Assembly (NCBI RefSeq): GCF_024679245.1
Contig: NC_090192.1
Coordinates: forward strand, 302,501 to 366,500
DNA from: Pseudorasbora parva
Lineage: Eukaryota > Chordata > Actinopteri > Cypriniformes > Gobionidae
DNA: 64,000 nucleotides
Direction: 5' to 3'
The notes under the pieces are model-generated. The model worked only from the letters and a program-made list of their open reading frames with translations. It was not told the origin of the DNA and did not search any database. The translations under genes and the position numbers were made by a program. Of this stretch, positions 1-12,790 are shown piece by piece; within the stretch, counting starts at the first letter, position 1; each line of letters begins with the position of its first letter.

Positions 1-386
1 AATGGCTTCTGACGACTTTTGCGGTTGCTGTAGAAATCTGATAATATCTGATAATAGTGTCCATCGCCACTCTGGCAACATTTGTGCAAAATTTGGAAAC
101 CCTAATCTCACCTCAGAGCGACTGAAACATCTCAGATTGACGGTCGATCAGAAACCATCGAGCTCTGATCGCTCTCGCCGCCGCTGTAAGGCGTCTGTAT
201 TGCGATTCGAACGCCATTTGCAATATTTAGAAAATAAAATAATATTGATGAGTCTTTGGAAAACTGTCTCACAAACTTTATTCAAATTCTGTCATTTCAG
301 ATGTGTTAGAACATTTACAGGACTTAAGGATAGCTACGCTAGTTATTTATTCACAGTTTTTACATGACTAGCAGATGTAGTGTGAG
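1..386. other. Unassigned intronic/upstream sequence
   Basis: I see no gene or clear repeat here. An open frame of 121 codons has no recognisable domain and runs without splice logic, so I treat it as chance. Confidence 0.5.
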
Positions 387-674
387 GATCTGCCAATGGG
401 GTGAGAGAAATAATCTTATTTCTGTTCGGGACGGAAACAAGAAACAAGATTTAAATCAGAAATAAGATTATTTCTCTCACCCCATTGGCAGATTATTTTG
501 CAAATGATCGTTTTAAGCAAAAACTCTCTTCATTTAGATTTTACTTTTAAGAAAACAAGGAAATATCTCATGTGGTTTTACTGATCTAGTAAATGCATCT
601 TGATTTAAGAATTGTGAGATATTTCGACTGGAAACGAGACAACATGACTGAGTTAGAGGAGTTTTTTTGCAGTG
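387..674. mobile_element. Palindromic MITE, family A, copy 1 (truncated)
   Basis: The core is an inverted pair CTGCCAATGGGGTGAG (391 onward) and CTCACCCCATTGGCAG (476 onward), followed by one outer arm ending TTTTTTTGCAGTG. The left outer arm is missing. The same family occurs near 3255, 10194, 12043, 13778, 14601, 15801, 20762 and 61538. It has no coding capacity, consistent with a non-autonomous DNA element. Confidence 0.75.
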
Positions 675-1261
675 AACGAGTGATGATCATCTTAGTAATG
701 AACAGAATCTGCTTCACCGTCGCTGTGCTGTCTTCATCGTGTAAAGCAGCGTTTCTGATTGGTGCCGCGATGTCAGCGGATTAGAAATGGTCTTGAATGG
801 ACTCTTTGCCAGATGACTGCAGAGCAAATCTAAATGTGCCAAACGTTGTGTGGCTAGCTCTTAGCATTCTCGGTGAGTTGAACAGAGCGGTCGTACGCTT
901 CTCTTCCTCATGAGATGGAGAGAGTTGAGTTTAATGCTTGCATCACGTCTCAGCCTCCGCTGATGAGCTTCCTGTGACTGCAGTTATTAATATTGTTATT
1001 AATATTGTGTCTGACTCCTTTTAAATCCTCTGGAACGGATCCGGCCTCCCTCTGAGAGTGGCAACCGCGCACCCAATGTGTGTGATCACAGGTACAGACA
1101 TCAAAATGTTGTGAAACATTTTTTTCCCTGTTTTTCACAGCGCTTTGAAGCTGCGGGCCAGAGTTATTATGAATAATGACTAAACAAGCTCTAATAATGA
1201 GAGGAATCAGTAAAGCACAATTAAGGAAAACAAGATTCATTTCCAGTGAGTTAGAAGAACG
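675..1261. other. Unassigned sequence
   Basis: No gene, RNA or well-marked repeat is visible. The minus-strand frame at 950-1240 has no recognisable domain. Confidence 0.45.
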
Positions 1262-2429
1262 TTAAGGGGATAGTTCACCGAGTATAATGAGTCTGTGATG
1301 TTTATCTGCTGACCATCCAACACGTAGGTGTGTGTGTTTCTTCTGGAGAACACTAATGAAGATGTTTAACTCAACCGCTGCTGTGTGTCGGTCATATAAT
1401 GATGTGAATGGGGAACAATTCTAGGAGAGCAAAACAAACACACGCTTAGACAACACACACACACACACCCTGCTGCTCGTGACGACACACTGATGTCTGA
1501 AGACACGAACCGATCGGTTTCTGAGAGAAACACAACAGTATTTATGATATTTTACCTCATATCAGACGAATCTCATCTAGTGTTCCCATCCGCTATTACG
1601 ATATATTTGAGAGATTTTTAACTCAGCCATTGCTGTGTGTCAGTCGTATAATGATGTGAATGGGTAACAACTCTATGAGAGTAAAAAAAAAAACATACTT
1701 AGAAAAGATGAAGAAAAACCTGCTGCTCGTGACGACACATTGATGTCTTATGTGAGAAACACAACAGTATTTGTGTTATTTTTACCTCATATCAGGCGAA
1801 TCTCATCTAGTGTTCTCATCCGCTATTACGATATTATAGATGCCTCATTAGTGCCTGCGCGGATCGGTCAAATGAAGCATATGGTTGAGTTGTTTTAACC
1901 CAGCGGTTGGGTTAAATGATGCTTAAGACAACCCAATTGCTGGGTTAAAACAACTCAACCATATGGTTAAAACAACCCAATTGTTGGGTTAGTGCATTTT
2001 CAACCCAACTTGGGTGGTTTTTAACCCAGCATTTTTTAGAGTGTATCTATGATCGCGCCAGCTTGACCTCACCAGACGGCAGTAACAGCGGATGAGAACA
2101 CTAGATGAGATTCGTCTGATATGAGGTAAAATAACACAAATACTGTTGTGTTTCTCACAGAAACCGATCGGTTCCTGTCTTAAGACATCAGTGTGTCGTC
2201 ACCAGCAGCAGGGTGTGTGTGTGTGTGTGTGTTGTCTAAGCGTGTGTTTGTTTTGCTCTCATATAATTGTTCCCCATTCCCATCATTATATGACCGACAC
2301 ACAGCAGCGGTTGAGTTAAAAATCTTCATTTGTGTTCTCCTGAAGAAACACACACACCTACATGTTGATGCCCTGGGGGTCAGCAGAGAAACATCAGGCT
2401 CATTTATCCTCGGAGAACTATCCCCTTAA
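1262..2429. mobile_element. TTAA-flanked long-inverted-repeat MITE (piggyBac-type target site)
   Basis: The left end TTAA-GGGGATAGTTCACCGAG (1262 onward) is matched in inverse orientation by CTCGGAGAACTATCCCC-TTAA (to 2429). Both are flanked by TTAA, the target duplication of piggyBac-like elements. The arms are long: the segment near 1325-1450 (GTGTGTTTCTTCTGGAGAAC, then GCTGTGTGTCGGTCATATAA) recurs inverted near 2230-2360. A third, direct partial repeat of the arm lies at 1615-1830. No transposase is present. A second palindromic element is nested at about 1880-2042. Confidence 0.8.
1880..2042. mobile_element. AACCCA-rich palindromic MITE, family B, copy 1 (nested)
   Basis: Alternating GGGTTGTTTTAACCC-like words form overlapping palindromes and end in AACCCAGCATTTTTTAGAGT. 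A second copy lies at 15236-15408. It interrupts the TTAA element, so it inserted later or was captured as its interior. The family is very common in teleosts. Confidence 0.65.
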
Positions 2430-2990
2430 CCCATGCAATGTAAATGCTATCATTGGCACATTAAGCGTAATGCATGATCTGGTTTCAGTGTGAATGCCGA
2501 ACACGTATCTCGAGCTCATCTCCTGGAGACGGAACAGTACAAGTGCAATTATCATTTAATATAATTACATTAACCTTCTGATGAACGGCTCAGAGCGCGA
2601 GATCCTGCGATCGCTCCGTCAGAATCTGCAGCCCTCGAGTTTCACCGAGCCAGATTTGTGTGTGAGATCCAGGAGTGTAGGCAAGCATGAAAACATTTAA
2701 TTAAAGCCAGTGAAGTCCGCCACGCATGGGCGAGCAGGAGCCCGAGGGAGAGGGCCAGACCCAAACTTCCAGGAGAAGTTTCTTCCAAGTCTGGACTGTT
2801 TATGGTGATGAGCACACGCATCGAACCCTTCCTTAAACATGAAGAATCCTCCCAGGGCAAGACTTCCGTCCACCGTCACCCGATGCGTTAATAGAGCGAG
2901 TCGGATTTATTCTAATGAAGTTTCACCGTGCATCACAATCGGTTCCTAAAGGGCGATATATAAACGGGGTCTATAGACTTTTACTCTCCC
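2430..2990. other. Unassigned unique intronic sequence
   Basis: There is no repeat or coding signal. Two overlapping minus-strand frames at 2642-2879 look like chance. The sequence is less AT-rich than its surroundings, and conservation could be tested. Confidence 0.4.
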
Positions 2991-2997
2991 TTTCTAA

Positions 2998-3250
2998 ATG
3001 TCAAGTCATCTTTATTTCTATCGCTCTTCTCCAGCGGCGATTGTGTCAGAGCAGCTTCAGTGTTAAACAGGACAATACTGCAGCAGAATTAGATTGGGCT
3101 GTACAGTCGTTCTGGAGTAAACAGTGATGTTATCAGCTTATTTTAAGTTATCAGAGAGAGACAATGCTGGCAGATCAGTATTATAGTTTATAGAATTAAA
3201 TAAGACCTCATTAATGTTATTTGTATATTTAGTTGAATAACTTCCCCAAC
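2998..3250. repeat. Dispersed SINE-like repeat, copy 1
   Basis: It starts CAAGTCATCTTTATTTCTAT and contains ATTGTGTCAGAGCAGCTTCA and AAACAGGACAATACTGCA. The same words occur at 57158-57240 after an AATC run and, in part and inverted relative to the tail, at 52290-52380. The family is known to me as abundant in cyprinid introns. It is non-coding. Confidence 0.6.
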
Positions 3251-3254
3251 TAGT

Positions 3255-3576
3255 GTTTCTAGTCAAAATATCTACAGTTTTGGTAAAAATAACTCAAAAT
3301 GAAGAGAGTTTTTGCTTAAAATAAGATAAATAATCTGCCAATGGGGTGAGAAAAATAATCTTAATTCAAACAGAAAACAAGATTATTTTTCTCACCCCAT
3401 TGGCAGATTATTAATCTTATTTTAAGCAAAAACTCTCTTCATTTTGAGTTATTTTCCCCCAAAACAAGACAATTACTTTTGCTTGTCTAGTAAATACTTC
3501 TTGTTTTAAGAATTTTTCGATGTTTTGACTAGAAACAAGACAAAGATACTGAGTAAGAAGAGCAGTTTTTGCAGTG
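3255..3576. mobile_element. Palindromic MITE, family A, copy 2
   Basis: This is a near-complete palindrome. CTGCCAATGGGGTGAG is followed about 60 bases later by its inverse, and GAGAGTTTTTGCTTAAAATA has its inverse on the other side. The right end reads AAGAAGAGCAGTTTTTGCAG. The left outer arm is slightly shortened. Confidence 0.8.
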
Positions 3577-3741
3577 TAACATAATTAATGAGGCTAAGAC
3601 GGTTCAATAACTGTGCACAGATCATCAATTACAGAACGAGTTCAGCTCTGTATAATAGTGATGTCATCATCAGTTCTCATCTCACATTAGATCAATCATG
3701 TTGTCTAGCTACCAATAATGGAAATCCCACTGTTCAATGTA

Positions 3742-4638
3742 CACCGAACATGCATAACATTATGACCACTGACAGGGTTATACAGTATTAGGCAGCAAGT
3801 GAACATTTCGTCCTCAGAGTTGATGTGTGTGAAGCAGGAGAAATGGGCAAGCGTAAGGATTTGAGTGAGTTTGGCCAGATTGTGACGGCTAGACGACTGG
3901 GTCAGAGCATCTCCAGAACTGCAGCTCTTGTGGGCTGTTCCCGGTCTGCAGTGGTCAGTATCTATCAAAAGTGCTCCAAGGAAGGACCAGTGGAGAACCG
4001 GCCACAGGGTCATGGGCGCCAAGGCTCATTGATGACCGTGGGGGAGCGAAGGCTGGCCCGTGGGGTCCGATCAAACAGACCAGCTACTGGAGCTCAAACT
4101 GCTCCAGAAGTTAATGCTGGTTCTGATAGAAAGCTGGCACAATACACAGAGCAGCTCAGTTTGAGGCGTATGGACCAGTCAGGGTGACCTCTGACCCCTG
4201 ACCCCGCCGAAAGCACCAACAAAAAACCTTGCTGGGAAACCTTGGGTCCTCCATTCATGTGGATGTTCCTTTGACACGCTCCCCCTACCTAAGCATTGCT
4301 GAGACCATGTTCAGCCTTTGATGGAAACGGTATTCTGGCGGCTGTGGCTCTTCCAGCAGGATAATGCTCCTGACACAAAGCACAAATGCTTCAGGAATGG
4401 TTTGAGGAGCACAACGACCAGTTTGAGGCGTCGACTCTGCCTCCAGATTCCCCAGATCTCAATCCAATCGAGCATCTGTGGGATGAGCTGAACAAACACG
4501 TCCGATCCACCTCGCCACTTACAGGACTTAAAGGATCTGCTGCTCATATCTTGGTGCCAAAGCACACCTCAACGGGTCAGCAAAAGGAGGACCAACACAA
4601 TATTAGGAAAGTGGTCAAACTGTTATGCCTGATCGGTG
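3742..4638 (+). mobile_element. Tc1-like transposon, internally deleted
   Basis: The terminal inverted repeats CACCGAACATGCATAAC (left) and CACCGATCAGGCATAAC (inverse of the right end) are each bounded by TA (3740-3741 and 4639-4640), the Tc1/mariner target duplication. At about 0.9 kb it is shorter than intact fish Tc1 elements (about 1.2-1.6 kb), and the transposase is broken. Confidence 0.85.
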
Positions 4639-4679
4639 TATCTTTATTTAATGCTGGCAATACTATAATGCACATTTAG
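3825..4679 (+). pseudogene. Tc1-like transposase remnant
   Basis: The first open part (3825-4187) begins [20 protein letters not shown] and shows the N-terminal paired-like helix-turn-helix ([20 protein letters not shown]). A stop and a frame change follow. The second part, from 4386, carries the DD34E C-terminal landmark PDSPDLNPIEHLWDEL, with the catalytic Glu region. The middle of the catalytic core, including the first two Asp residues, is largely missing or scrambled between 4190 and 4385. The protein cannot be functional. Intact relatives are about 340 residues. Confidence 0.85.
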
Positions 4680-6518
4680 CCAACATGCCCAGATGTACAA
4701 CTTAATGAATCCTTTTTGTGAATGAAGTAAAAGATGTAAGTGTGTGTCTGAATGCTGTGGTGTGTGACGTATGTATGTGTGTGTGACTGAAGCAGCAGGT
4801 GTTTCTCACACAAAAGGCCTTTTCAGCAAAAGCCTCTCATCTTTCAGCCCTTCTTCCACAGTCGTGAGCTTGTCCAGATGTATTTATTTACAGCGCGCAC
4901 TATCACAATCTTATTATCTCTCGTGCTCCGCTCTCTGACTTAGATTGCGCCTTTCAAAACAAATTACCTCCAGTGTCTTGAAGATTAATTTCATAGATTC
5001 TCCCTGTTGCTCTCGGCCTTTGAGCTCATTATGATTTATTTGAGGATTTTGCAATTTTGCGTCCCAATCTCAGTATGTGAAAGTAATGATATTTGTTCAC
5101 GTATCCTGGTGCTCATTATGCTGGCGGTAAGCGTGCCTCCAGAAGCTCTGGTTGGTGGTGTTTCTCGGCTGAGTCTAAAGCCCTGTTCGGACAGTAATTG
5201 TTTCTCATGTGGACGTCTGTAAAATACATTTGCATGCACCTCCGTGATAAACTCGTGCATTCGGATGGAGATTTATTCCCGGCGAGATTTGTGATCCTGA
5301 GCACCTTGGAACTTGCTCACATGCTCAGTTTAATGATTGTCTGCTGTAAAAATGTCATATGCTTGGAATAATAATAATAAAATCATATTTAATTTAATAA
5401 TAGGAAATTATTAATTATATAAAAAAAGGAAGATGTAGTTTTTAAAAATGTGGAAATGAGTTAATACAATACTACTTATTTATTCTATATAACGTTAATT
5501 ACTGCTGCCTCATTTCAAATGTTTACATTTTGTTGTTTTTTCTTTCTCTTTTGAGTGGTGATGAAAGATTATTCTTGTAAATACTTTCCAGCATTTCAGT
5601 AATAAAAGTGTAGGCTTTAGATCTTTAAAATGCATCCGAATACAGCGAAGTGTAAAGATACGGTGCTCCGCAGGGGTCAAAAAGGATATAAACAGTTAAT
5701 TTTGAAGCAATATTTTCTTTAAAACTCAGAAATGTGGATTCGGACGGCGATTAAATTACCACTCGACCTTGGTTTTTGTCTAAAAACAGTAGGTAATTTG
5801 GCCGGGGATTTTTACGTGGGTGGTGGGAGAAATCACTGAGATTCTGCATTCGGATGGCAATAAAATCACACACTAGCCGCTGTAAATGATGAAAATACCT
5901 TACGACCCCACGAGAAACTAATACCGTCCTAATAGGGCTTAAGGGTGTGAACCTACACCAGTCTCATGGTTCTTCCATTCAGTCAGTTCAATATCACGAT
6001 GCACTGCATCCTCAGTTTTGTATACAAACACGCTTCCCGAACGTACAGAGCTGAAGTCTGGGCACAGAACAGGACCATTTAGAGCAAATACACTAAAAGC
6101 CACTTTAGGAGGTGGTCTGGGCCGCATCCCAAGTCTAAATGCATCTGGTTGTTGAAACCACACATATACATTTTACTCCTCTCAACAATGCTAAAAATAA
6201 ATATGTGAGAGCGTGTTATGGGCTATATGACATGTTGTATGACATGTTATCGGGACAACAGATGAAATTTAGCTGTGTAGCTTATGTTGGGGGGATATTT
6301 TATTGTCCACTGTCCCTGTCAAATAAAGAATACATAAAAAAATATAGCATATATCATAATGTTCTTTTATTGGTTTATAAAACACTGTTATCTGGCACTT
6401 CTATACATTTCAGACTGTCTGTCAAGATATGTTCCAAATCGTAGTTTGAAGTCCACTAGCCCTAATCTTCTGTCACAACATACCAGAGGTGGAAACACAA
6501 GAGACTTAACTTGGACCT
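4680..6518. other. Unassigned intronic sequence
   Basis: No exon with family similarity, RNA gene or long repeat is seen in these 1.8 kb. The open frames at 5007-5304, 5939-6163 and 6139-6444 carry no recognisable domain. A weakly repeated theme, TCGGATGGAGATTTATT / TCGGACGGCGATTAAAT / TCGGATGGCAATAAAAT (about 5262, 5740, 5852), suggests an old dispersed or tandem repeat. Confidence 0.4.
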
Positions 6519-8645
6519 CAAAGACTTGAGATTTGACTTGACTTGACTTGACTTGACTTGACTTGACTTGACTTGACTTGACTTGGACCTCAAATACTTG
6601 AGACTTGAGACTTGACTTGACTTGACTTGACTTGACTTGAATTGGACCTCAAATACTTGAGACTTGAGACTTGAGACTTGACTTGACTTGACTTGACTTG
6701 ACTTGGACCTCAAATACTTGAGACTTGAGACTTGACTTGACTTGACTTGACTTGACTTGGACCTCAAATACTTGAGACTTGAGATTTGACTTGACTTGAC
6801 TTGACTTGACTTGACTTGACTTGACTTGACTTGACTTGGACCTCAAATACTTGAGACTTGAGACTTGACTTGACTTGACTTGACTTGACTTGACTTGACT
6901 TGACTTGACTTGACTTGGACCTCAAATACTTGAGACTTGAGACTTGACTTGACTTGAATTGACTTGACTTGACTTGACTTGACTTGACTTGACTTGACTT
7001 GACTTGGACCTCAAGTACTTGAGACTTGAGACTTGACTTGACTTGACTTGACTTGACTTGACTTGACTTGGACCTCAAATACTTGAGACTTGAGACTTGA
7101 CTTGACTTGACTGGACTTGACTTGACTTGACTTGAATTGGACCTCAAAGACATGAGACTTGAGACTTGACTTGACTTTGACCTCAAAGACTTGAGACTTG
7201 ACTTGACTTGGACCTCAAAGACTTGACTTGACTTGACTTGACTTGACTTGGACCTCAAATACTTGAGACTTGACTTGACTTTGACCTCAAAGACTTGAGA
7301 CTTGACTTGACTTGACTTGACTTGACTTTGACCTCAAAGACTTGAGACTTGACTTGGACCTCAAAGACTTGACTGGAATTGACTTGACTTGACTTGGACC
7401 TCAAATACTTGAGACTTGAGACTTGACTTGACTTGACTTGACTTGACTTTGACCTCAAATACTTGAGACTTGACTTGACTTGACTTGACTTGACTTGGAC
7501 CTCAAATACTTGAGACTTGACTTGACTTTGACCTCAAAGACTTGAGAGTTGACTTGACTTTGACCTCAAAGACTTGAGACTTGACTTGACTTGGACCTCA
7601 AAGACTTGACTTGACTTGACTTGACTTGACTTGACTTGACTTGACTTGACTTGACTTGACTTGACTTGACTTGACTTGGACCTCAAATACTTGAGACTTG
7701 AGACTTGACTTGACTTGACTTGACTTGAATTGGACCTCAAAGACATGAGACTTGAGACTTGACTTGACTTTGACCTCAAAGACTTGAGACTTGACTTGAC
7801 TTGGACCTCAAAGACTTGACTTGACTTGACTTGACTTGACTTGACTTGGACCTCAAATACTTGAGACTTGACTTGACTTTGACCTCAAAGACTTGAGACT
7901 TGACTTGACTTTGACCTCAAAGACTTGAGACTTGACTTGACTTGGACCTCAAAGACTTGACTGGAATTGACTTAACTTGACTTGGACCTCAAATACTTGA
8001 GACTTGAGACTTGACTTGACTTGACTTGACTTGACTTGACTGGACTTGACTTGACTTGACTTGACTTGACTTGAATTGGACCTCAAAGACATGAGACTTG
8101 AGACTTGACTTGACTTGGACCTCAAAGACTTGACTTGACTTGAATTGGACCTCAAAGACATGAGACTTGAGTCTTGACTTAACTTGGACCTCAAAGACTT
8201 GAGACTTGAGACTCGACTTGACTTGGACCTCAAAGACTTAAGACTTGAGACTTGACTTGACTTGACTTGACTTGACTTGACTTGACTTGACTTGACTTGA
8301 CTTGACTTGACTTGACTTGGACCTCAAAGACTTGAGACTTGACTTGACTTTGACCTCAAAGACTTGAGACTTGACTTGACTTGGACCTCAAAGACTTAAG
8401 ACTTGACTTGACTTGGCTTGACTTGACTTGGAAATCAAAGACTTGAGACTTGACTTGACTTTGACCTCAAAGACTTGAGACTTGACTTGACTTTGACCTC
8501 AAAGACTTGAGACTTGACTTGACTTGGACCTCAAAGACTTGACTTGACTTGACTTGACTTGACTTGACTTGACTTGACTTGACTTGACTTGACTTGACTT
8601 GGAAATCAAATACTTGAGACTTGACTTGATTTGGACCACAAGGAT
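6519..8645. repeat. TTGAC pentamer-based complex minisatellite (about 2.1 kb)
   Basis: Runs of the 5-mer CTTGA are punctuated by a divider such as GGACCTCAAAGACTTGAGA, in which the pentamer and its near relatives recur. Divider spacing is irregular, so the array has two levels: pentamer runs and longer blocks. The long minus-strand open frames (KSSQV repeats) are a by-product of a 5-mer that avoids stops in some frames. Confidence 0.95.
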
Positions 8646-9334
8646 TTGTGAACATGTCAGCAATATACAGTAGTTCATAAACGATATGGCGGTTCTTCTT
8701 TTAGCCATTAGGCTCCAAATGTTTTGGCATTCTCTACCTAATGAAGTGAATGAAGCTCCAAGCATTCATATTTTTAAAAAGTGGGTTAAGACATATCTTT
8801 TCATCATCAGATTAATAATACGATGTGAAGGTTTATTTATTGAGTTTTATATACACTGAGTTTGCCAAACGGCTGCAGGTTTTTGTGTTGAAAATCTTAT
8901 TGACTGACCAGCGGCTCGAAGGACTCGTTCTGGTAAACGCCTTCACGGTTTCCACGCTGGAGCAAAGTTAGGAAATGCATCGCCAGATTTTATTGCTTTC
9001 ATGAGATATGTTGAAATGCAGTCTTGACTAACCATCTGATGCTGCAGAACTAGTGACGAAGAACCCAATCAATGTTAGAAATTCAAAATAACTCTCCATT
9101 ATTTCTGCATATGACGCCTCGGTCTGACTCATTCTTCATGAACAATACATTACAGCCTTTAGAGAGTCAGAGCGTGTTGTATATTTAACTATTATATGAG
9201 TAATAATTAATAAAAGAATCCAAATGTACTGCAATTTATTATTTTAATTTCCGCTCAGAGTAGTTATTGTTTTCATTATCTCAGTTGTTGTGTTGACTTC
9301 CTGTTTATGCTTTATCTGACTTTACAGCAGCTTT

Positions 9335-9337
<3 letters not shown>
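8646..9337. other. Unassigned intronic sequence
   Basis: AT-rich, with no gene or recognisable mobile element. Confidence 0.4.

Positions 9338-9409
<72 letters not shown>
9338..9409. repeat. GA dinucleotide microsatellite
   Basis: About 70 bases of GA with one GACA interruption. Confidence 0.97.
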
Positions 9410-9482
9410 AGGCTGTAGACATGCCTTTTGTTTACAGAATTGTCAGTGTGTTTCCTCATCAGTTTTTTCTAATGATTGTGTG

Positions 9483-9501
9483 TGATGGGTAGGTTTAGGC
9501 G

Positions 9502-9561
<60 letters not shown>

Positions 9562-9777
9562 TGGGTAGGTTTAGGGGCAGTGTGTGTGTGATGGGTAGGT
9601 TTAGGGGCTGTGTGTGTGTGATGGGTAGGTTTAGGGGCTGTGTGTGTGTGTGTGATGGGTAGGTTTAGGGGCTGTGTGTGTGTGTGTGATGGGTAGGTTT
9701 AGGGGCTGTGTCTGTGTATGTGTGTGTGATGGGTAGGTTTAGGGGCTGTGTGTGTGTGTGATGGGTAGGTTTAGGGG

Positions 9778-9818
<41 letters not shown>
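9483..9818. repeat. Composite GT / GGGTAGGTTTAGGGG array
   Basis: Runs of GT alternate with the 20-mer TGATGGGTAGGTTTAGGGGC at least seven times. The 20-mer also occurs singly at 12591-12611 beside a GT run. The dispersed motif is common in cyprinids; here it has been amplified in tandem with its adjoining GT tract. Confidence 0.92.
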
Positions 9819-9819
<1 letters not shown>

Positions 9820-10193
9820 TCATGAGAAGTGCGTCAGGTATACATCAGAGGGATTGTTGTGATCATCCCAAAGCCTCTGATTCCTGGAATCTAAAACACA
9901 CACTTTTCCACATTTGATTGCGATCTCACATTGCGCTGAGCTTCTGGCTCTTCCCATGCATAAGCTTCATCATAGTCGAGTCAGCTTTATCCCCACATAC
10001 GACAGAGATGGTGTCAAAGCCGCTTCACTGGGATAATAAACTGGGAAATAATGACTGAGTTCTTTATCTCTATCACCCAGTGCATCATATTCTACATTTA
10101 TTAGACCGTTGTACAGTATACAAATAATCAGTGGTGATGCCGCAGTACTTTCTGTTTCTTACCAGCTGTTATTAGGGCTCGAGCACCGATGGT
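9819..10193. other. Unassigned intronic sequence
   Basis: No gene or repeat recognised. Confidence 0.4.
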
Positions 10194-10499
10194 GTCTTGC
10201 TTTAGGAAAAAATAACTCAAAATGAAGAGAGTTTTTGCTTAAAATAAGATAAATAATCTGCCAATGGGGTGAGAAAAATAATCTTAATTCAAACAGAAAA
10301 CAAGATTATTTTTCTCACCCCATTGGCAGATTATTTATCTTATTTTAAGCAAAAACTCTCTTCATTTTGAGTTATTTTTCCCCAAAACAAGACAATTACT
10401 TTTACTTGTCTAGTAAATGTTTCTTAAAGTAAGAATGTTTAGATATTTGGACTAGAAACAAGACAAAAATACTGAGTAAGAAGAGCTTTTTTTGCAGTG
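10194..10499. mobile_element. Palindromic MITE, family A, copy 3
   Basis: Its core is nearly identical to that of copy 2 (GCCAATGGGGTGAGAAAAAT and its inverse). The right end reads GAGCTTTTTTTGCAGTG. Confidence 0.8.
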
Positions 10500-11435
<936 letters not shown>

Positions 11436-11469
11436 TGTGTGTGTGTGTGTGTGTGCGTTTGTGTGTGTC
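11436..11469. repeat. GT microsatellite
   Basis: A short GT run with GC interruptions after the dispersed repeat. Confidence 0.9.
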
Positions 11470-11605
11470 TTTAGCTCCGCCTCCACAGACTCGGCTGTTT
11501 TCTGAAAGAATCGGTTCAGTGTATCGGTCTTTTATAAATATGATAAACTAAAGACTCGTGTGAGATATGAAGGATCAACACGACTCCATAGATACTCAAG
11601 ATTAA

Positions 11606-11608
<3 letters not shown>

Positions 11609-11658
<50 letters not shown>
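11609..11658. repeat. GT microsatellite
   Basis: About 50 bases of GT. Confidence 0.95.
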
Positions 11659-11660
<2 letters not shown>

Positions 11661-12042
11661 TATGTACACTTAATGGACAAAAGTCCCAAAAATGATGCGT
11701 AAGCTAGTAAAGCAGCAGAATTAGTCTTTATTAATGGCAGTGCTTGCATGGCGTAGCAGTTCTGTCAGTGACAGATTGTGCTTTCACACCTAACAGAGCA
11801 TCTAACTCATCTACATAACACACAATGAAGAGTTGCTCTCGCGGTATTCCCAGAATAAAGTGACGGCCGACGCAGAAGGTCAGTCAAAGTCAGCTGTTCT
11901 TCCAGGAACTGAGGATGATGGGTGAAAAAAGCTGATATGTAATCAATAATGATGGATCAAAGTCATGCAACTTCATAGCATCTTTTCATCTCCTCGTCTG
12001 TCTTCTGACGCCGATCTCCCAAGGTCTCCCGAGTCAGACATA
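11659..12042. other. Unassigned intronic sequence
   Basis: No gene or mobile-element hallmark. Confidence 0.4.
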
Positions 12043-12290
12043 CACTGCAGAAAATGCTCTTCGTACTTCATAATTTTGTCTTTTTTCTTGTTTTGTTGAA
12101 AATCAAATCTAAATGAAGAGAGTTTTTGCTTAAAACAGGCCAAATGATCTGCCAATGGGGTGAGAGAAATAATCTGATTTCTGACTGAAGTCTTGTTTCC
12201 GTCCCAAACAGAAATAAGAATATTTAGATATTTGGACTGGAAACGAGACAACAATACTAAATAAGGAGCTTTTCTTTTTTTTTTTTTTTT
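12043..12290. mobile_element. Palindromic MITE, family A, copy 4 (divergent)
   Basis: The left end is CACTGCAGAAAATGCTCTTC. GCCAATGGGGTGAG is present, but the inverse core arm is deleted. It ends in a poly-T stretch where the right terminal arm should be. Confidence 0.7.
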
Positions 12291-12525
12291 CTATTTTTGT
12301 GTGTATCGCATCCAGATGACAGAACGCAGTCAGAAACTGAATTTCTGCAGACAATCCGAACAATAAAAGCGTCTCACTCATAAACGTTTCGTGTCTAAAA
12401 GTGAAGGATGTTTCTTACGAATGCTTGCTTTTGTTTCCTCCAGAGTTATTCACTGTTATTCATGTTCACAGCGCTTTCTCTGGCCGATGATTGACTAGAG
12501 CCATTGTTGGCAGAAGAAGCGAATA

Positions 12526-12526
<1 letters not shown>

Positions 12527-12591
<65 letters not shown>
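12527..12591. repeat. GT microsatellite with adjoining dispersed motif
   Basis: A GT run is followed immediately by GATGGGTAGGTTTAGGGGCA (to 12612) and then AACCATTACACAGAGTCCCC, a dispersed cyprinid repeat that ends in another GT run at 12687. Confidence 0.92.
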
Positions 12592-12593
<2 letters not shown>

Positions 12594-12685
12594 TGGGTAG
12601 GTTTAGGGGCAGTGTAGGGGGAAAGAATGTACAGTTTGTATGTTATGAAAACCATTACACAGAGTCCCCACAAAGATAGTGAACC

Positions 12686-12686
<1 letters not shown>

Positions 12687-12730
<44 letters not shown>

Positions 12731-12740
12731 TGTGTGTGTG
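12687..12740. repeat. TG microsatellite upstream of the 39-nt exon
   Basis: A TG run ends 50 bases before the exon at 12791. In the sense transcript it reads as UG repeats. Confidence 0.95.
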
Positions 12741-12790
12741 ATGATCTCTCGCTCTCACTCACTGTTCCTCTGCATGGTTGTGTCTTCCAG

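Noticed and set aside
2..367. 121-codon frame at the left edge as a possible upstream shisa6 exon
   Set aside because: It contains no Cys-rich Shisa pattern, membrane segment or splice sites that would join in phase 1 to 12791.
6462..8765. Long minus-strand proteins made of KSSQV repeats
   Set aside because: They arise because the TTGAC pentamer array lacks stops in some frames. There is no start context, splice structure or known protein.
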